Positions 27,970 through 35,572 of a stretch of 51,398 bases of DNA are shown piece by piece (positions within the stretch are counted from its first letter, which is position 1; each line of letters starts with the position of its first letter). The notes under the pieces were generated by a model that was not told where the DNA came from, did no database searches, and saw only the letters and a list, made by a program, of their open reading frames with translations. This DNA is from Halomonas sp. NO4 (GTDB lineage Bacteria > Pseudomonadota > Gammaproteobacteria > Pseudomonadales > Halomonadaceae). The position numbers and the translations under genes were made by a program. The stretch spans positions 1 to 51,398 of the forward strand of contig NZ_WHMA01000016.1 in NCBI RefSeq assembly GCF_010994375.1. The letters are read 5' to 3'.

Positions 27970-28795
27970 GACGCCTCTCCTCCAGGTCAGCAAGCATGTC
28001 CAGCAGTGCCTGCCGGGTCTCCTCCGGATACTCCATGGGGAACATGTGCCCGCCCGGCACCAGCGACAGCGCGATACCGTGGCGCACCAGCCGCCGGCGC
28101 CGCTTGGGCGTGATCAGATCCGAGTCGCGACCGGCCAGCACGCCGAAGGGCACCTTGAGGCGATGCGGCAGGCGAGTCAGGTGGTCGGGCAGGTGGCGAA
28201 AGATCTCCACCTCCACGGCGGGGTCGAAGAGCAGCTCCGCCTGGCCATCGTCGCGCAGGCGCGTACCGCCCTCGATGTAGTCGTGCAGCGCCGCTTCGGT
28301 GAAGCGCCGGAACAGCCCGCGACGCCGCAGGTAGTAGGCCATGGCCTCGCGGTCGGGCCACACCGCGCGGCGCCCGCGGGTCTTGCCGGCCGGAGTGACC
28401 CGGTCGACGAAGCCGAAGCGCTTGGCCATCTTCATGCCCCAGGCATCGGAGCCCAGCATCAGCGGCGGGTCGAGCATCACCACGCAGCGGAAGCGTTCCG
28501 GCGCGCGCTCCGCGGCCATGGCCATCAGCACCCCGCCCATGGAGTGGCCGACACCATAGGCCGCCCCCCCGCTCACCGGCAGGTGGTCGAGCAGCTCGTC
28601 GCGCAGCGCCAGCCAGTTGGGCGCAGCGGGATAGTCGGGGTGATGGCCGAGACGGTCGACCGGATGGACATCGAAGCGCTCGCGCAGCGGAGCCAGCAGG
28701 CTGCGATAGCTCATGCCGGGAAAGCCGTTGGCATGGGCGAAGATCAAGCGGGGGCTTTCGGCATCATGGGAGGCTGGCATGGCACTGGATTCCAC
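27956..28795 (-). CDS. Alpha/beta-fold hydrolase
   Basis: A 279-residue alpha/beta hydrolase, distinct from its downstream neighbour. Visible elements are IFAHANGFPGMSY (oxyanion region), the elbow GVGHSMGGVLM, VMLDPP, VLAGRDSDLIT (acid) and VPGGHMFPMEYP (His). Substrate not predictable. The frame can start at GTG 28793-28795 or ATG 28778-28780; the ribosome sites do not decide between them. First gene of the minus-strand hydrolase group. Confidence 0.8.
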   Translation of the reverse strand: MESSAMPASHDAESPRLIFAHANGFPGMSYRSLLAPLRERFDVHPVDRLGHHPDYPAAPNWLALRDELLDHLPVSGGAAYGVGHSMGGVLMAMAAERAPERFRCVVMLDPPLMLGSDAWGMKMAKRFGFVDRVTPAGKTRGRRAVWPDREAMAYYLRRRGLFRRFTEAALHDYIEGGTRLRDDGQAELLFDPAVEVEIFRHLPDHLTRLPHRLKVPFGVLAGRDSDLITPKRRRRLVRHGIALSLVPGGHMFPMEYPEETRQALLDMLADLEERRHGRT

Positions 28796-28902
28796 TCTTC
28801 GGGCTGGCGTCTCGCCAGTGGCGATAGCAGGCTAACGGGTTTACCCTAGTTCGCCAAGTCGCCGCCGCTTCGTCGGCCCCGTCATCCATCCAGGAGTCCC
28901 GT

Positions 28903-28998
28903 ATGTCTCGCCCGCCTCGTGACACCCGCCTGCGCAACCGGCTGTTCTTCGCCACCGTGATCGCCGCGATCATCGTCGGCCTGTGGCTGGTGCGCTAA
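28903..28998 (+). CDS. 31-residue single-span membrane peptide
   Basis: A short ORF with a good AGGAG site 7 bases before its ATG. It encodes a basic N-terminal segment (MSRPPRDTRLRNRL) and one hydrophobic helix (FFATVIAAIIVGLWLV) ending in Arg. Its TAA overlaps the ATG of the AEC transporter (TAATG), so the two are likely translationally coupled. No family recognised; it could be a small partner or a leader controlling transporter translation. Confidence 0.6.
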   Translation: MSRPPRDTRLRNRLFFATVIAAIIVGLWLVR

Positions 28999-29945
28999 TG
29001 GGAATGCTCGAGGTCTTTTCCGGCACCTTGGAAGTCACCCTCCCCGTCTTCGCCATGGTGCTCATGGGCATCCTCCTTAAGCGTGTCGGCTGGATCGATC
29101 AGGCTTTTGTTGCCACCGCTTCCTTCCTCGTCTTCAAGGGCACGCTGCCCGTGCTGATCTTTCTCAGCATCATCGAGGCCGACCTGGACGCCACGCTCAA
29201 TCCCCAGCTGCTTGGCTTCTTTGCCTTGGCCACGCTGGGCTGCTTCCTTGTCGCCTGGGGCTGGGCAGTCCTGCGGGTCCCGCGCCCGGAGCGCGGGGTC
29301 TACGTACAGGGCGCCTTTCGCGGCAACTGCGGCATTGTGGGTCTGGCGCTCGCCGCCGGCATGTACGGCCACTTCGGGCTCTCCACCGCTGGACTGCTGC
29401 TCGGCGTCGTGATCGTCACTTATAACGTCTTCTCGGTGATCGTCCTGGCCGCCTATCAACCGAATCGCAACGCCGACTGGCGCCATATCGCCTCGCACAT
29501 CGCCCGCAATCCGCTGATCCTGGCAGTCATCATCGCCGTTCCGGTGGCCGCCTCGGGAGTCAGCCTGCCCGCCTGGCTGAAGACCTCGGGGGAATATTTC
29601 GCCTCCCTCACCCTACCGCTGGCGCTGATCTGCATCGGCGCCACCCTGTCGCTGGGGGCCCTGCAGCGTTCAGGCTCGCTCGCCCTTGGCGCCAGCCTGA
29701 TGAAGATGGTCACCCTGCCGCTGTTGGCCACCGCCGCCGCCGTGCTCGCCGGCTTCTCGGGGCCCGAGCTCGGCGTGCTTTTTTTGTTCTTCGCCAGTCC
29801 CACCGCCGCCGCGAGCTTCGTGATGGTGAAGGCGATGGGCGGCAACGCCGTACTCACCGCCAACATCATTGCCATTACCACGCTGCTGGCGAGCCTGACC
29901 ATCACCCTAGGCCTCTTCCTGCTCAGGCTGACCGGCCTTGTGTGA
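28998..29945 (+). CDS. AEC-family permease
   Basis: Predicted inner-membrane transporter of the auxin efflux carrier family, whose bacterial members export or import organic anions such as malonate or malate. About ten hydrophobic segments are visible over 315 residues, with the central conserved GNCGIVGLALAAGMYG. The ATG at 28998 overlaps the stop of the small membrane peptide; an alternative ATG lies two codons on. A hairpin after the gene is shared with the convergent aldehyde dehydrogenase copy. Confidence 0.85.
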   Translation: MGMLEVFSGTLEVTLPVFAMVLMGILLKRVGWIDQAFVATASFLVFKGTLPVLIFLSIIEADLDATLNPQLLGFFALATLGCFLVAWGWAVLRVPRPERGVYVQGAFRGNCGIVGLALAAGMYGHFGLSTAGLLLGVVIVTYNVFSVIVLAAYQPNRNADWRHIASHIARNPLILAVIIAVPVAASGVSLPAWLKTSGEYFASLTLPLALICIGATLSLGALQRSGSLALGASLMKMVTLPLLATAAAVLAGFSGPELGVLFLFFASPTAAASFVMVKAMGGNAVLTANIIAITTLLASLTITLGLFLLRLTGLV

Positions 29946-29955
29946 GCCTTCCACA

Positions 29956-29980
29956 AAAAAGGCGGCCCGCAGGCCGCCAA
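29956..29980 (-). terminator. Terminator, left copy
   Basis: Hairpin GGCGGCC / GGCCGCC with loop CGCA; on the minus strand it is followed by at least six U residues, so it is an intrinsic terminator for the (now broken) aldehyde dehydrogenase. The same hairpin recurs at 50400-50424 as part of the long direct repeat. Confidence 0.8.
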
Positions 29981-30023
29981 GATAACGATTCCACTCAAGG
30001 TGTCATCTCAGAAGAGGCAACCC

Positions 30024-30739
30024 TCAAAGCTCGCGCTGGCCGTCCACCAGGCGCGAGACATTGAGGGGGTTGTCGTCCTGGAGCGCCTCGGACAGCAGCC
30101 CTGCCGGCAGGTTCTGGTAGCACACCGGACGCAGGAAGCGCTGGATGGCCGCACTGCCCACCGAGGTCGTGCGCGAATCCGAGGTGGCCGGGAAGGGGCC
30201 GCCGTGGACCATGGCCTGGCACACCTCGACGCCGGTAGGCCAACCGTTGGCCAGCACCCGACCGGCCTTGCGCTCGAACAGCGGCAGCAGCTGCTGGGCG
30301 GCCGCCAAGTCGCCGTCATCTATCTGCAGGGTGGCGGTGAGCCGGCCCTCCAGGGCCTCGTCACTCAGGAAGTCGCTGGCGCTGGCGGCAAGCAGGGCTG
30401 CCTGGCACTGGTGCGGGCCGGTGCCTTCCTGGCCACGGGCGATCTCGCGCACCCTGGGGTTAGCGGCCACGGCACCGACACCGCCCTGGTAGGCGGCGTG
30501 GATGCCCGGAGTGAGCATGGTCTGGGCGGCACTGCCCTTGACCGCGTCACCGGCTGCCTTGACGAAGGCGTCGAGCGAGGGCCCGCTCAGGCCGATCAAC
30601 AGCCCCGGGTGGTGCAGAACTGGCCGGCGCCCATGGTGAGCGAGCCGACGAACCCCTCGGCGATCGCCTTCCCGCGCACGGCGAGCGCCTCGTCCAGCAG
30701 GAACACCGGGTTGATGGAGCTGATCTCGGCATAGACCGG
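30024..30739 (-). pseudogene. Alpha-ketoglutarate semialdehyde-type dehydrogenase, broken copy
   Basis: C-terminal fragment of an aldehyde dehydrogenase of the alpha-ketoglutaric-semialdehyde group ([30 protein letters not shown], close of gene RLVDGQREL). Compared with the copy at 50468-51398 it has three lesions: loss of one T near 30609 that shifts the frame in the catalytic-Cys region (right copy reads [11 protein letters not shown]), an in-frame loss of 27 codons at about 30350 between two copies of CAGGGCCTCG, and loss of the whole 5' half, replaced by IS1595-type transposase sequence from 30740. Certainly inactive. Confidence 0.9.
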
Positions 30740-31245
30740 TGCACCGCGGCGACGAACGGGACCTTGTGCTCGGGGCCGCGCCCGCGCTTTCCCGGCCGTT
30801 CGCCGCCCAGGTAGGCATCATCGATCTTGATGCATCCGGTGAGCGTCTCCCCTCGGTTACACTCGTGCATGACCTGCAGCAGCTTGTGCTTGAGCTTCCA
30901 GGCAGTGTTGTAGCTGACGCCGAGCTCGCGGGACAGCTGCAGCGCCGAGAGGCCGGTCTTGCGTTGGGTCAGCAGGTAGATGGCCAGGAACTAGGTGGTG
31001 AGCGGCAGATAGGTGGCATGGAAGATGGGGCCGGCGGTGAGCGAAGTCTGATGATGGCAGTGATGGCACTGGCACAGCCCGCGCGCGAGCTGGTAGCCGG
31101 TGGTGTTGCCGCAGTCGGGGCACACGAACCTCTTGGGCCAGCGATGCTGGAAGAGGGCAGACCGGCACTGCGCTTCCGTGCCGTACTGGTCGCGAAACGC
31201 CGGCAATGACAGGCCGAACTGGTACTGGATGGGATTGCGAGCCAT
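30740..31245 (-). pseudogene. IS1595-family transposase, truncated with internal stop
   Basis: The frame opens at ATG 31245 (AAGGAG 8 bases upstream) with MARNPIQYQFGLSLPAF, a zinc-ribbon (CPDCG ... CQCHHC) and then the catalytic-domain opening [18 protein letters not shown], typical of IS1595 transposases. A TAG at 30991-30993 interrupts it; a Trp codon (TGG) would restore a perfectly continuous frame on either side. The 3' part is missing: sequence switches to aldehyde dehydrogenase at 30739/30740 after KVPFVAAV. No terminal inverted repeats recognised. Confidence 0.85.
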
Positions 31246-31311
31246 GGCACTAACTCCTTGACCGTCCGTATGATTCCAGTATAGATCCAGGCTCGCGTAA
31301 TAGCTGATCAA
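30740..31311. mobile_element. IS1595-type insertion sequence remnant
   Basis: Remnant of an insertion sequence carrying the truncated transposase. The internal end is fused to the aldehyde dehydrogenase fragment, so one IS end and the 3' half of the transposase gene were lost. No target duplication is identifiable. Confidence 0.7.
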
Positions 31312-31449
31312 GATGAGTAATCAGGTAAGTTATTCCCATCAGCCTCGACCGTGATTAGGGTTGCTGGGCCATCAGTCCTCAGCAGCAGCCATTCTCTCGG
31401 TATGGGAAAAGGGGAGATTCTACCCTATTACATTCGTATCAACTTAATT

Positions 31450-31471
31450 AAAAAAACAACGCTTTGCGTTG
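31450..31471 (-). terminator. Intrinsic terminator after hupE
   Basis: On the minus strand CAACGC-AAA-GCGTTG is followed by seven U residues, 17 bases after the nickel permease stop. This is a textbook Rho-independent terminator closing the gntR-lar operon. Confidence 0.85.
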
Positions 31472-31488
31472 ACAATTCTTTCGTCCAA

Positions 31489-32088
31489 TTAGCTGATTGC
31501 CAGTAAGGCACCGCTAGTTGTGATAATAGCACCCAGCAGTTGTACGAGGCGTTTGTCATGTGACATCAGCCGCTGGCCAACCCAACGGGCCGTGTAGATG
31601 ATCAATAACGTGGCGACAGTAAAGCCGGTTAAATAGGCCAACGGCGCTATCCCCGCCGGCATTTCCGCCCCATGTGCCTGGCCATGGAAAAACAGGAAAA
31701 GCACGACCATCGGGGCGCCCAGCACTGTCGGTGCCCTGAAGAGCGTAGTAACCAGCATGCCCATTAGCAGGACCGACATGACGATACCGAATTCAATCCC
31801 CGGCAAGAGTAAGCCTCCCCACGTAACGACGGCACCAAGCAGCATGCCGCAAGCAGCCAACAGGGGGATCACCGACCGACATGTCGGACGTTGATTGAGA
31901 CTCCAGACGCCGATCGCCATCATTGCCACCAAGTGATCGAGGCCAAACAGCGGATGGGTTAGCCCTGCCCCAAATCCACCGCCGACAACGTCATGTCCCG
32001 GATGGGCGTGAACGCTACCCGACAACACGAGAACCACGGCACCCAGTGCCAGTCCCACCCTGGCCGCTTCGTTGACAAGCCGCGACAT
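31489..32088 (-). CDS. HupE/UreJ-family nickel permease
   Basis: Integral membrane protein of the HupE/UreJ family, whose members import nickel (or cobalt). A signal-like first helix ends SVHA-HPGHD; the hallmark HX5DH motif is HPLFGLDH, and the second hallmark is FFHGQAHGAEMP. About six hydrophobic segments over 199 residues. The ATG at 32088 has AGGAGG 6 bases upstream. HupE genes usually sit with nickel hydrogenases or ureases; here none is present, but larB, larC and larE are, so the nickel most likely feeds the NPN cofactor of the LarA-like enzyme. Last gene of the operon, before a strong terminator. Confidence 0.88.
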   Translation of the reverse strand: MSRLVNEAARVGLALGAVVLVLSGSVHAHPGHDVVGGGFGAGLTHPLFGLDHLVAMMAIGVWSLNQRPTCRSVIPLLAACGMLLGAVVTWGGLLLPGIEFGIVMSVLLMGMLVTTLFRAPTVLGAPMVVLFLFFHGQAHGAEMPAGIAPLAYLTGFTVATLLIIYTARWVGQRLMSHDKRLVQLLGAIITTSGALLAIS

Positions 32089-32159
32089 AGCTACCTCCTG
32101 ATTCATCATCAATGCATTAACACGGGACCGATGCGGCCCCTGGCAAACGTCGGTGGTGC

Positions 32160-32885
32160 TTATCGGCCCTGACGTTGTCGCCAGGCCGCAAAATCATCCT
32201 TGCTCTGCTGCTTCGTCGGTGGGTACAGACCGATGATGGACCGCCCTGTCAGGACCTCTTCCGTGACGAAATCTTCAAATGCTGTCATTTCAACGGCCTC
32301 ATCAGCGATTTCATCGGCGAGATGTGCCGGTATGACAATCACGCCCTCACCGTCGCCAACGATGACATCGCCGGGAAACACGGGCACATCGCCGCAACCG
32401 ATCGGCACATTGATGTCGATCGCTTGATGAAGCGTGAGGTTGGTTGGCGCGGAAGGACGCTGATGGTATGCCGGAATGTCCAGTTTGGCGATCTCCGGCG
32501 AGTCGCGAAAACCGCCATCCGTCACGACACCGGCCACCCCACGTACCATCATTCTTGAAACCAGGATGGAACCGGCAGACGCCGCACGAGGATCGCGCCG
32601 ACTGTCAATCACCATCACCCCGCCAGCAGGACACTGCTCGACGGCGGCGCGTTGCGGATGGTCAGGATCCTGGAAGACCGTGATGGGGTTGAGATCCTCC
32701 CTGGCGGGGATATAACGGAGCGTGAACGCCTCTCCCACCATATTGGGCTTCTCGGGATCGAGAGGGCTTACCTCCTGAATGAACTGATTGCGCAACCCGC
32801 GCTTGAATAGCGCCGTACTCAAGGTGGCCGTACTGACGCCCATCAGCTTTTCGCGTGTCTGCGTCGTAAGAGTCGTTTCTGACAT
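32160..32885 (-). CDS. RraA-like / HMG-type aldolase family protein
   Basis: A 241-residue protein of the RraA-like family, which includes class II pyruvate aldolases for 4-hydroxy-4-methyl-2-oxoglutarate and related acids as well as RNase E regulators. The family active-site stretch GVAGVVTDGGFRD supplies Arg127 and Asp128, the pair used by the aldolases for pyruvate enolate and metal. VGDGEGVIVIP follows as usual. Its place directly after an IlvD/Edd dehydratase suggests a role on a 2-keto-3-deoxy acid (cleavage or oxaloacetate-type decarboxylation) and not RNase regulation. AAGGAG precedes the ATG. Confidence 0.82.
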   Translation of the reverse strand: MSETTLTTQTREKLMGVSTATLSTALFKRGLRNQFIQEVSPLDPEKPNMVGEAFTLRYIPAREDLNPITVFQDPDHPQRAAVEQCPAGGVMVIDSRRDPRAASAGSILVSRMMVRGVAGVVTDGGFRDSPEIAKLDIPAYHQRPSAPTNLTLHQAIDINVPIGCGDVPVFPGDVIVGDGEGVIVIPAHLADEIADEAVEMTAFEDFVTEEVLTGRSIIGLYPPTKQQSKDDFAAWRQRQGR

Positions 32886-32899
32886 GATGTTCGTGCTCC

Positions 32900-34642
32900 T
32901 TAAAAAATATCAGGCTCGCCCACGGCAGGACCGAAATCGGTCTCCAGAAAGTCGAAGTCACAGCCTTCGTTCGCTTGTTTGATGTGTTGAGCAAACATCC
33001 AGCCATAGCCTCGGGAGAAGGCCGGCCTGGGGGGCGTCCATTCAGCGCGGCGACGCGCCAGTTCCTCGTCTGAGACATCCATGGTAAGACGCCGCTGCGC
33101 AATATTGATGTGGACCATGTCGCCGGTTCTCAACAGCGCCAACGGCCCGCCGGCCGCCGCTTCTGGAGCGGCATGCAGCATGCAGGCGCCATAACTCGTA
33201 CCACTCATGCGGGCATCGGAAAGGCGCAGCATGTCGCGCACACCCTGTTTAACGAGCTTGGTCGGTATCGGCAGCATTCCCCACTCAGGCATCCCCGGCC
33301 CTCCCAAGGGCCCCACGTTGCGAAGCACCATCACATGGTCGGCCGTAACATCCAGATCGTCGTCGTCGATGGCCGCCTTCATTTCGGGGTAACTATCGAA
33401 TACGAGAGCAGGCCCCGTATGGACATGGAACCTGGGATCACACGCAGCAGGCTTGATCACGCAACCATCGGGGGCCAGATTGCCTCGTAATACCGCCAGT
33501 GACCCCTCTTGATATACCGGATTCGACAAAGGACGTATCACCTCATCGTTGTAGACTTCCGCGCCCTGCAACGTGTCGCCCAGGGGCTCACCAGTCACCG
33601 TCAAGGCGTCGAGATCCAGATAATCGGTCAGACGGCTCATCAACGCGCGTAGGCCACCTGCGTAGTAAAAGTCCTCCATGAGATAGTGCTCACCACTCGG
33701 CCGAACATTGGCGATGACGGGTATCTCACGGCTGGCCTGATCGAAATCCTCCAGCGTCATGTTGATACCTGCACGACGAGCCATGGCAATCAAATGTATG
33801 ATCGCATTCGTGGAACACCCCGTCGCCATGGCCACGGTGACGGCATTGTTGACCGCCGATGGGGTGATGATTCGATCGGGAGTCAGGTCTTCCCAGACCA
33901 TGTTGACGATCCGGCGTCCCGAAGCTGCACACATGCGTATATGGTTAGCGTCCGCAGCGGGAATCGAACTTGCCGCCGGCAGCGTCAGGCCCATGGCTTC
34001 GGCTATAGCGGTCATCGTGCTGGCCGTTCCCATCGTCATGCAATGGCCATAGGAGCGTGCAATACCACCTTCAATGGCAATCCACTCGTCACGTGAAATG
34101 GTGCCGGCGCGGCGTTCATCCCAATACTTCCAGGCATCCGAGCCACTCCCCAGAACATTGCCCCGCCAGTTACCACGAAGCATCGGGCCGGCCGGCACGA
34201 AAATAGCGGGAAATCCTGCACTGACTGCACCCAGTACCAAGCCCGGGGTGGTCTTATCGCACCCCCCCATCAATACCACGCCATCCACGGGGTGCGAGCG
34301 CAGTAGCTCCTCTACCTCCATTGCCAGCATGTTGCGATACAGCATGGTGGTTGGTTTGACGAAATTCTCGGCGAGAGACAGCGCAGGCAACTCGATCGGA
34401 AAGCCACCGGCTTCGAGAATCCCGCGACGGACATCGTCTACACGATGCTTGAAATGTGCATGACAAGGATTGATGTCGGACCAGGTGTTGATGATGGCAA
34501 TCTGAGGCCGAGCTTCCCAATCACTGGGCTCCCGACCCATCTGCATCGCACGCGACCGATGACCGAAGGATCGCAGGTCGTCGGGCGCATACCAGCGGGC
34601 GCTACGCAAGGTGTTGGGACATTTTCCGTTGTTGATTGTCAT
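32900..34642 (-). CDS. IlvD/Edd-family sugar-acid dehydratase
   Basis: Fe-S dependent dehydratase converting a 2,3-dihydroxy acid to a 2-keto-3-deoxy acid. The three cluster cysteines are Cys60 (NTWSDINPCHAH), Cys128 (MGGCDKTTPG) and Cys201 (SYGHCMTMGTAST). Later family blocks include GCSTNAIIHL, SGEHYLMEDFYYAGG and SDARMSGTSYGACMLH. At 580 residues and with WYAPDDL near the N-terminus it resembles the L-arabinonate/D-xylonate dehydratase subgroup more than branched-chain IlvD. Exact substrate unknown. 116 bases separate it from the HpcH aldolase gene upstream. Confidence 0.88.
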   Translation of the reverse strand: MTINNGKCPNTLRSARWYAPDDLRSFGHRSRAMQMGREPSDWEARPQIAIINTWSDINPCHAHFKHRVDDVRRGILEAGGFPIELPALSLAENFVKPTTMLYRNMLAMEVEELLRSHPVDGVVLMGGCDKTTPGLVLGAVSAGFPAIFVPAGPMLRGNWRGNVLGSGSDAWKYWDERRAGTISRDEWIAIEGGIARSYGHCMTMGTASTMTAIAEAMGLTLPAASSIPAADANHIRMCAASGRRIVNMVWEDLTPDRIITPSAVNNAVTVAMATGCSTNAIIHLIAMARRAGINMTLEDFDQASREIPVIANVRPSGEHYLMEDFYYAGGLRALMSRLTDYLDLDALTVTGEPLGDTLQGAEVYNDEVIRPLSNPVYQEGSLAVLRGNLAPDGCVIKPAACDPRFHVHTGPALVFDSYPEMKAAIDDDDLDVTADHVMVLRNVGPLGGPGMPEWGMLPIPTKLVKQGVRDMLRLSDARMSGTSYGACMLHAAPEAAAGGPLALLRTGDMVHINIAQRRLTMDVSDEELARRRAEWTPPRPAFSRGYGWMFAQHIKQANEGCDFDFLETDFGPAVGEPDIF

Positions 34643-34758
34643 GACATATCCTGTGCAGCTCGGGAAAGCGACACATAAGTCCTCTGGTCATCATTCATAT
34701 GATGAAGTTGACCAGCGAGATGCCGCTCTCAATAAATGATTACCCGGTATCGAACGGG
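34643..34758 (-). promoter_or_regulatory. Gap before the IlvD/Edd gene with inverted repeat
   Basis: Contains TCATCAT (34688-34694) and ATGATGA (34699-34705), a perfect 7-base inverted repeat with a 4-base spacer. Its CATATGAT core (34696-34703) is shared with the candidate operator before the TAXI gene. A weak ACCCG/CGGGT hairpin follows the aldolase stop. This may be an internal promoter under the same regulator. Confidence 0.4.
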
Positions 34759-35541
34759 TTAAAGAGATGAGGCCAGCGCTTTGAAATGGTCCGCCTTGGC
34801 ATCGGCCTGACGAGTCAGCAGGCCCATGTCGGACCCCACAGCGATGAACGCAAAACCAGCATGAAGCCAGTGTTCCGCTTGTTCCTGTGACGGCGCGAGG
34901 ATGCCTGCCGGAATACTGTGCCCACGGCACAGTTCCATCCCCCTGGCAATCTCTCGTTGTACATCGGCATGGCCGGCTTCACCGATATGCCCCATATCCG
35001 CAGCGAGATCGGAGGGGCCGATAAAGATGGCATCGATCCCTTCCACCGCGGCGATGGCGGGAATATTGTCGATCGCCCTCGACGTCTCGACCTGCACGAT
35101 CAGGCATAACTCGTCATTGGCCCGGTGAACATAGTCACTCACTCGACCATAGCGGTTGGCACGATGGGCGGCCGCCACGCCTCGGATTCCGTGATTGGGA
35201 TAGCGAACCGCCGCAACAGCGTGTTCGGCCTCTTCCGACGTTTGAACAAAGGGAATCAGCAAGGTTTGCGCGCCGATATCGAGAAAGCGCTTGATAAGCA
35301 CTGGATCGTTCCAGGCAGGGCGTACCACAGCAGCTGTGTCCGTCCCCGCCAATACCTGAAGCTGGGCCATGACGTTGGGGATTTCATTCGGCGAGTGCTC
35401 GGTATCCAATAGCACCCAATCGAATCCGGAATCGCTCAGGGCATCGGTCACGATGTTAGAGCACAGGGTGCTCCATATGCCGATCTGCGTCTGCTCGTTT
35501 AGCAATGACTTGAAGCGGTTCTGCGGCAACGCGGCTGGCAT
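34759..35541 (-). CDS. HpcH/HpaI-family 2-keto-3-deoxy acid aldolase
   Basis: Class II pyruvate aldolase of the HpcH/HpaI/GarL family. Catalytic His49 (LLDTEHSPNE), Arg74 (VVRPAWND), and the metal ligands Glu152 (IVQVETSRA) and Asp178 (FIGPSDLAADMG) are in place. At 260 residues it matches GarL, the aldolase cleaving 5-keto-4-deoxyglucarate to pyruvate and tartronate semialdehyde, the product of GarD, which is also in the island. Other 2-keto-3-deoxy acids are possible. AAGGAG precedes the ATG; 31 bases after larB. Confidence 0.88.
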   Translation of the reverse strand: MPAALPQNRFKSLLNEQTQIGIWSTLCSNIVTDALSDSGFDWVLLDTEHSPNEIPNVMAQLQVLAGTDTAAVVRPAWNDPVLIKRFLDIGAQTLLIPFVQTSEEAEHAVAAVRYPNHGIRGVAAAHRANRYGRVSDYVHRANDELCLIVQVETSRAIDNIPAIAAVEGIDAIFIGPSDLAADMGHIGEAGHADVQREIARGMELCRGHSIPAGILAPSQEQAEHWLHAGFAFIAVGSDMGLLTRQADAKADHFKALASSL

Positions 35542-35572
35542 AGTGTCTCCTTGGCTTTGTTATTGTCGATGA

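Larger units (their letters stand above)
29956..30739. repeat. Direct repeat, left copy (island boundary)
   Basis: 784 bases matching 50400-51265 in the same orientation, 20,444 bases apart at the start. The first 215 bases (29956-30170) are identical to the right copy; beyond that scattered substitutions appear, plus an 81-base deletion and a 1-base deletion here. Homology stops after ATAGACCGG at 30739, where transposase sequence begins. Confidence 0.9.

Noticed and set aside
30024..30821. 265-codon ORF reading across the IS/aldehyde dehydrogenase junction as a real fusion protein
   Set aside because: The first ~70 codons are out of frame in both parent genes, so it is an accidental frame.
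32160..32885. RNase E inhibitor RraA as function
   Set aside because: Sequence has the aldolase-type Arg-Asp pair, extra N- and C-terminal segments and sits in a catabolic operon.
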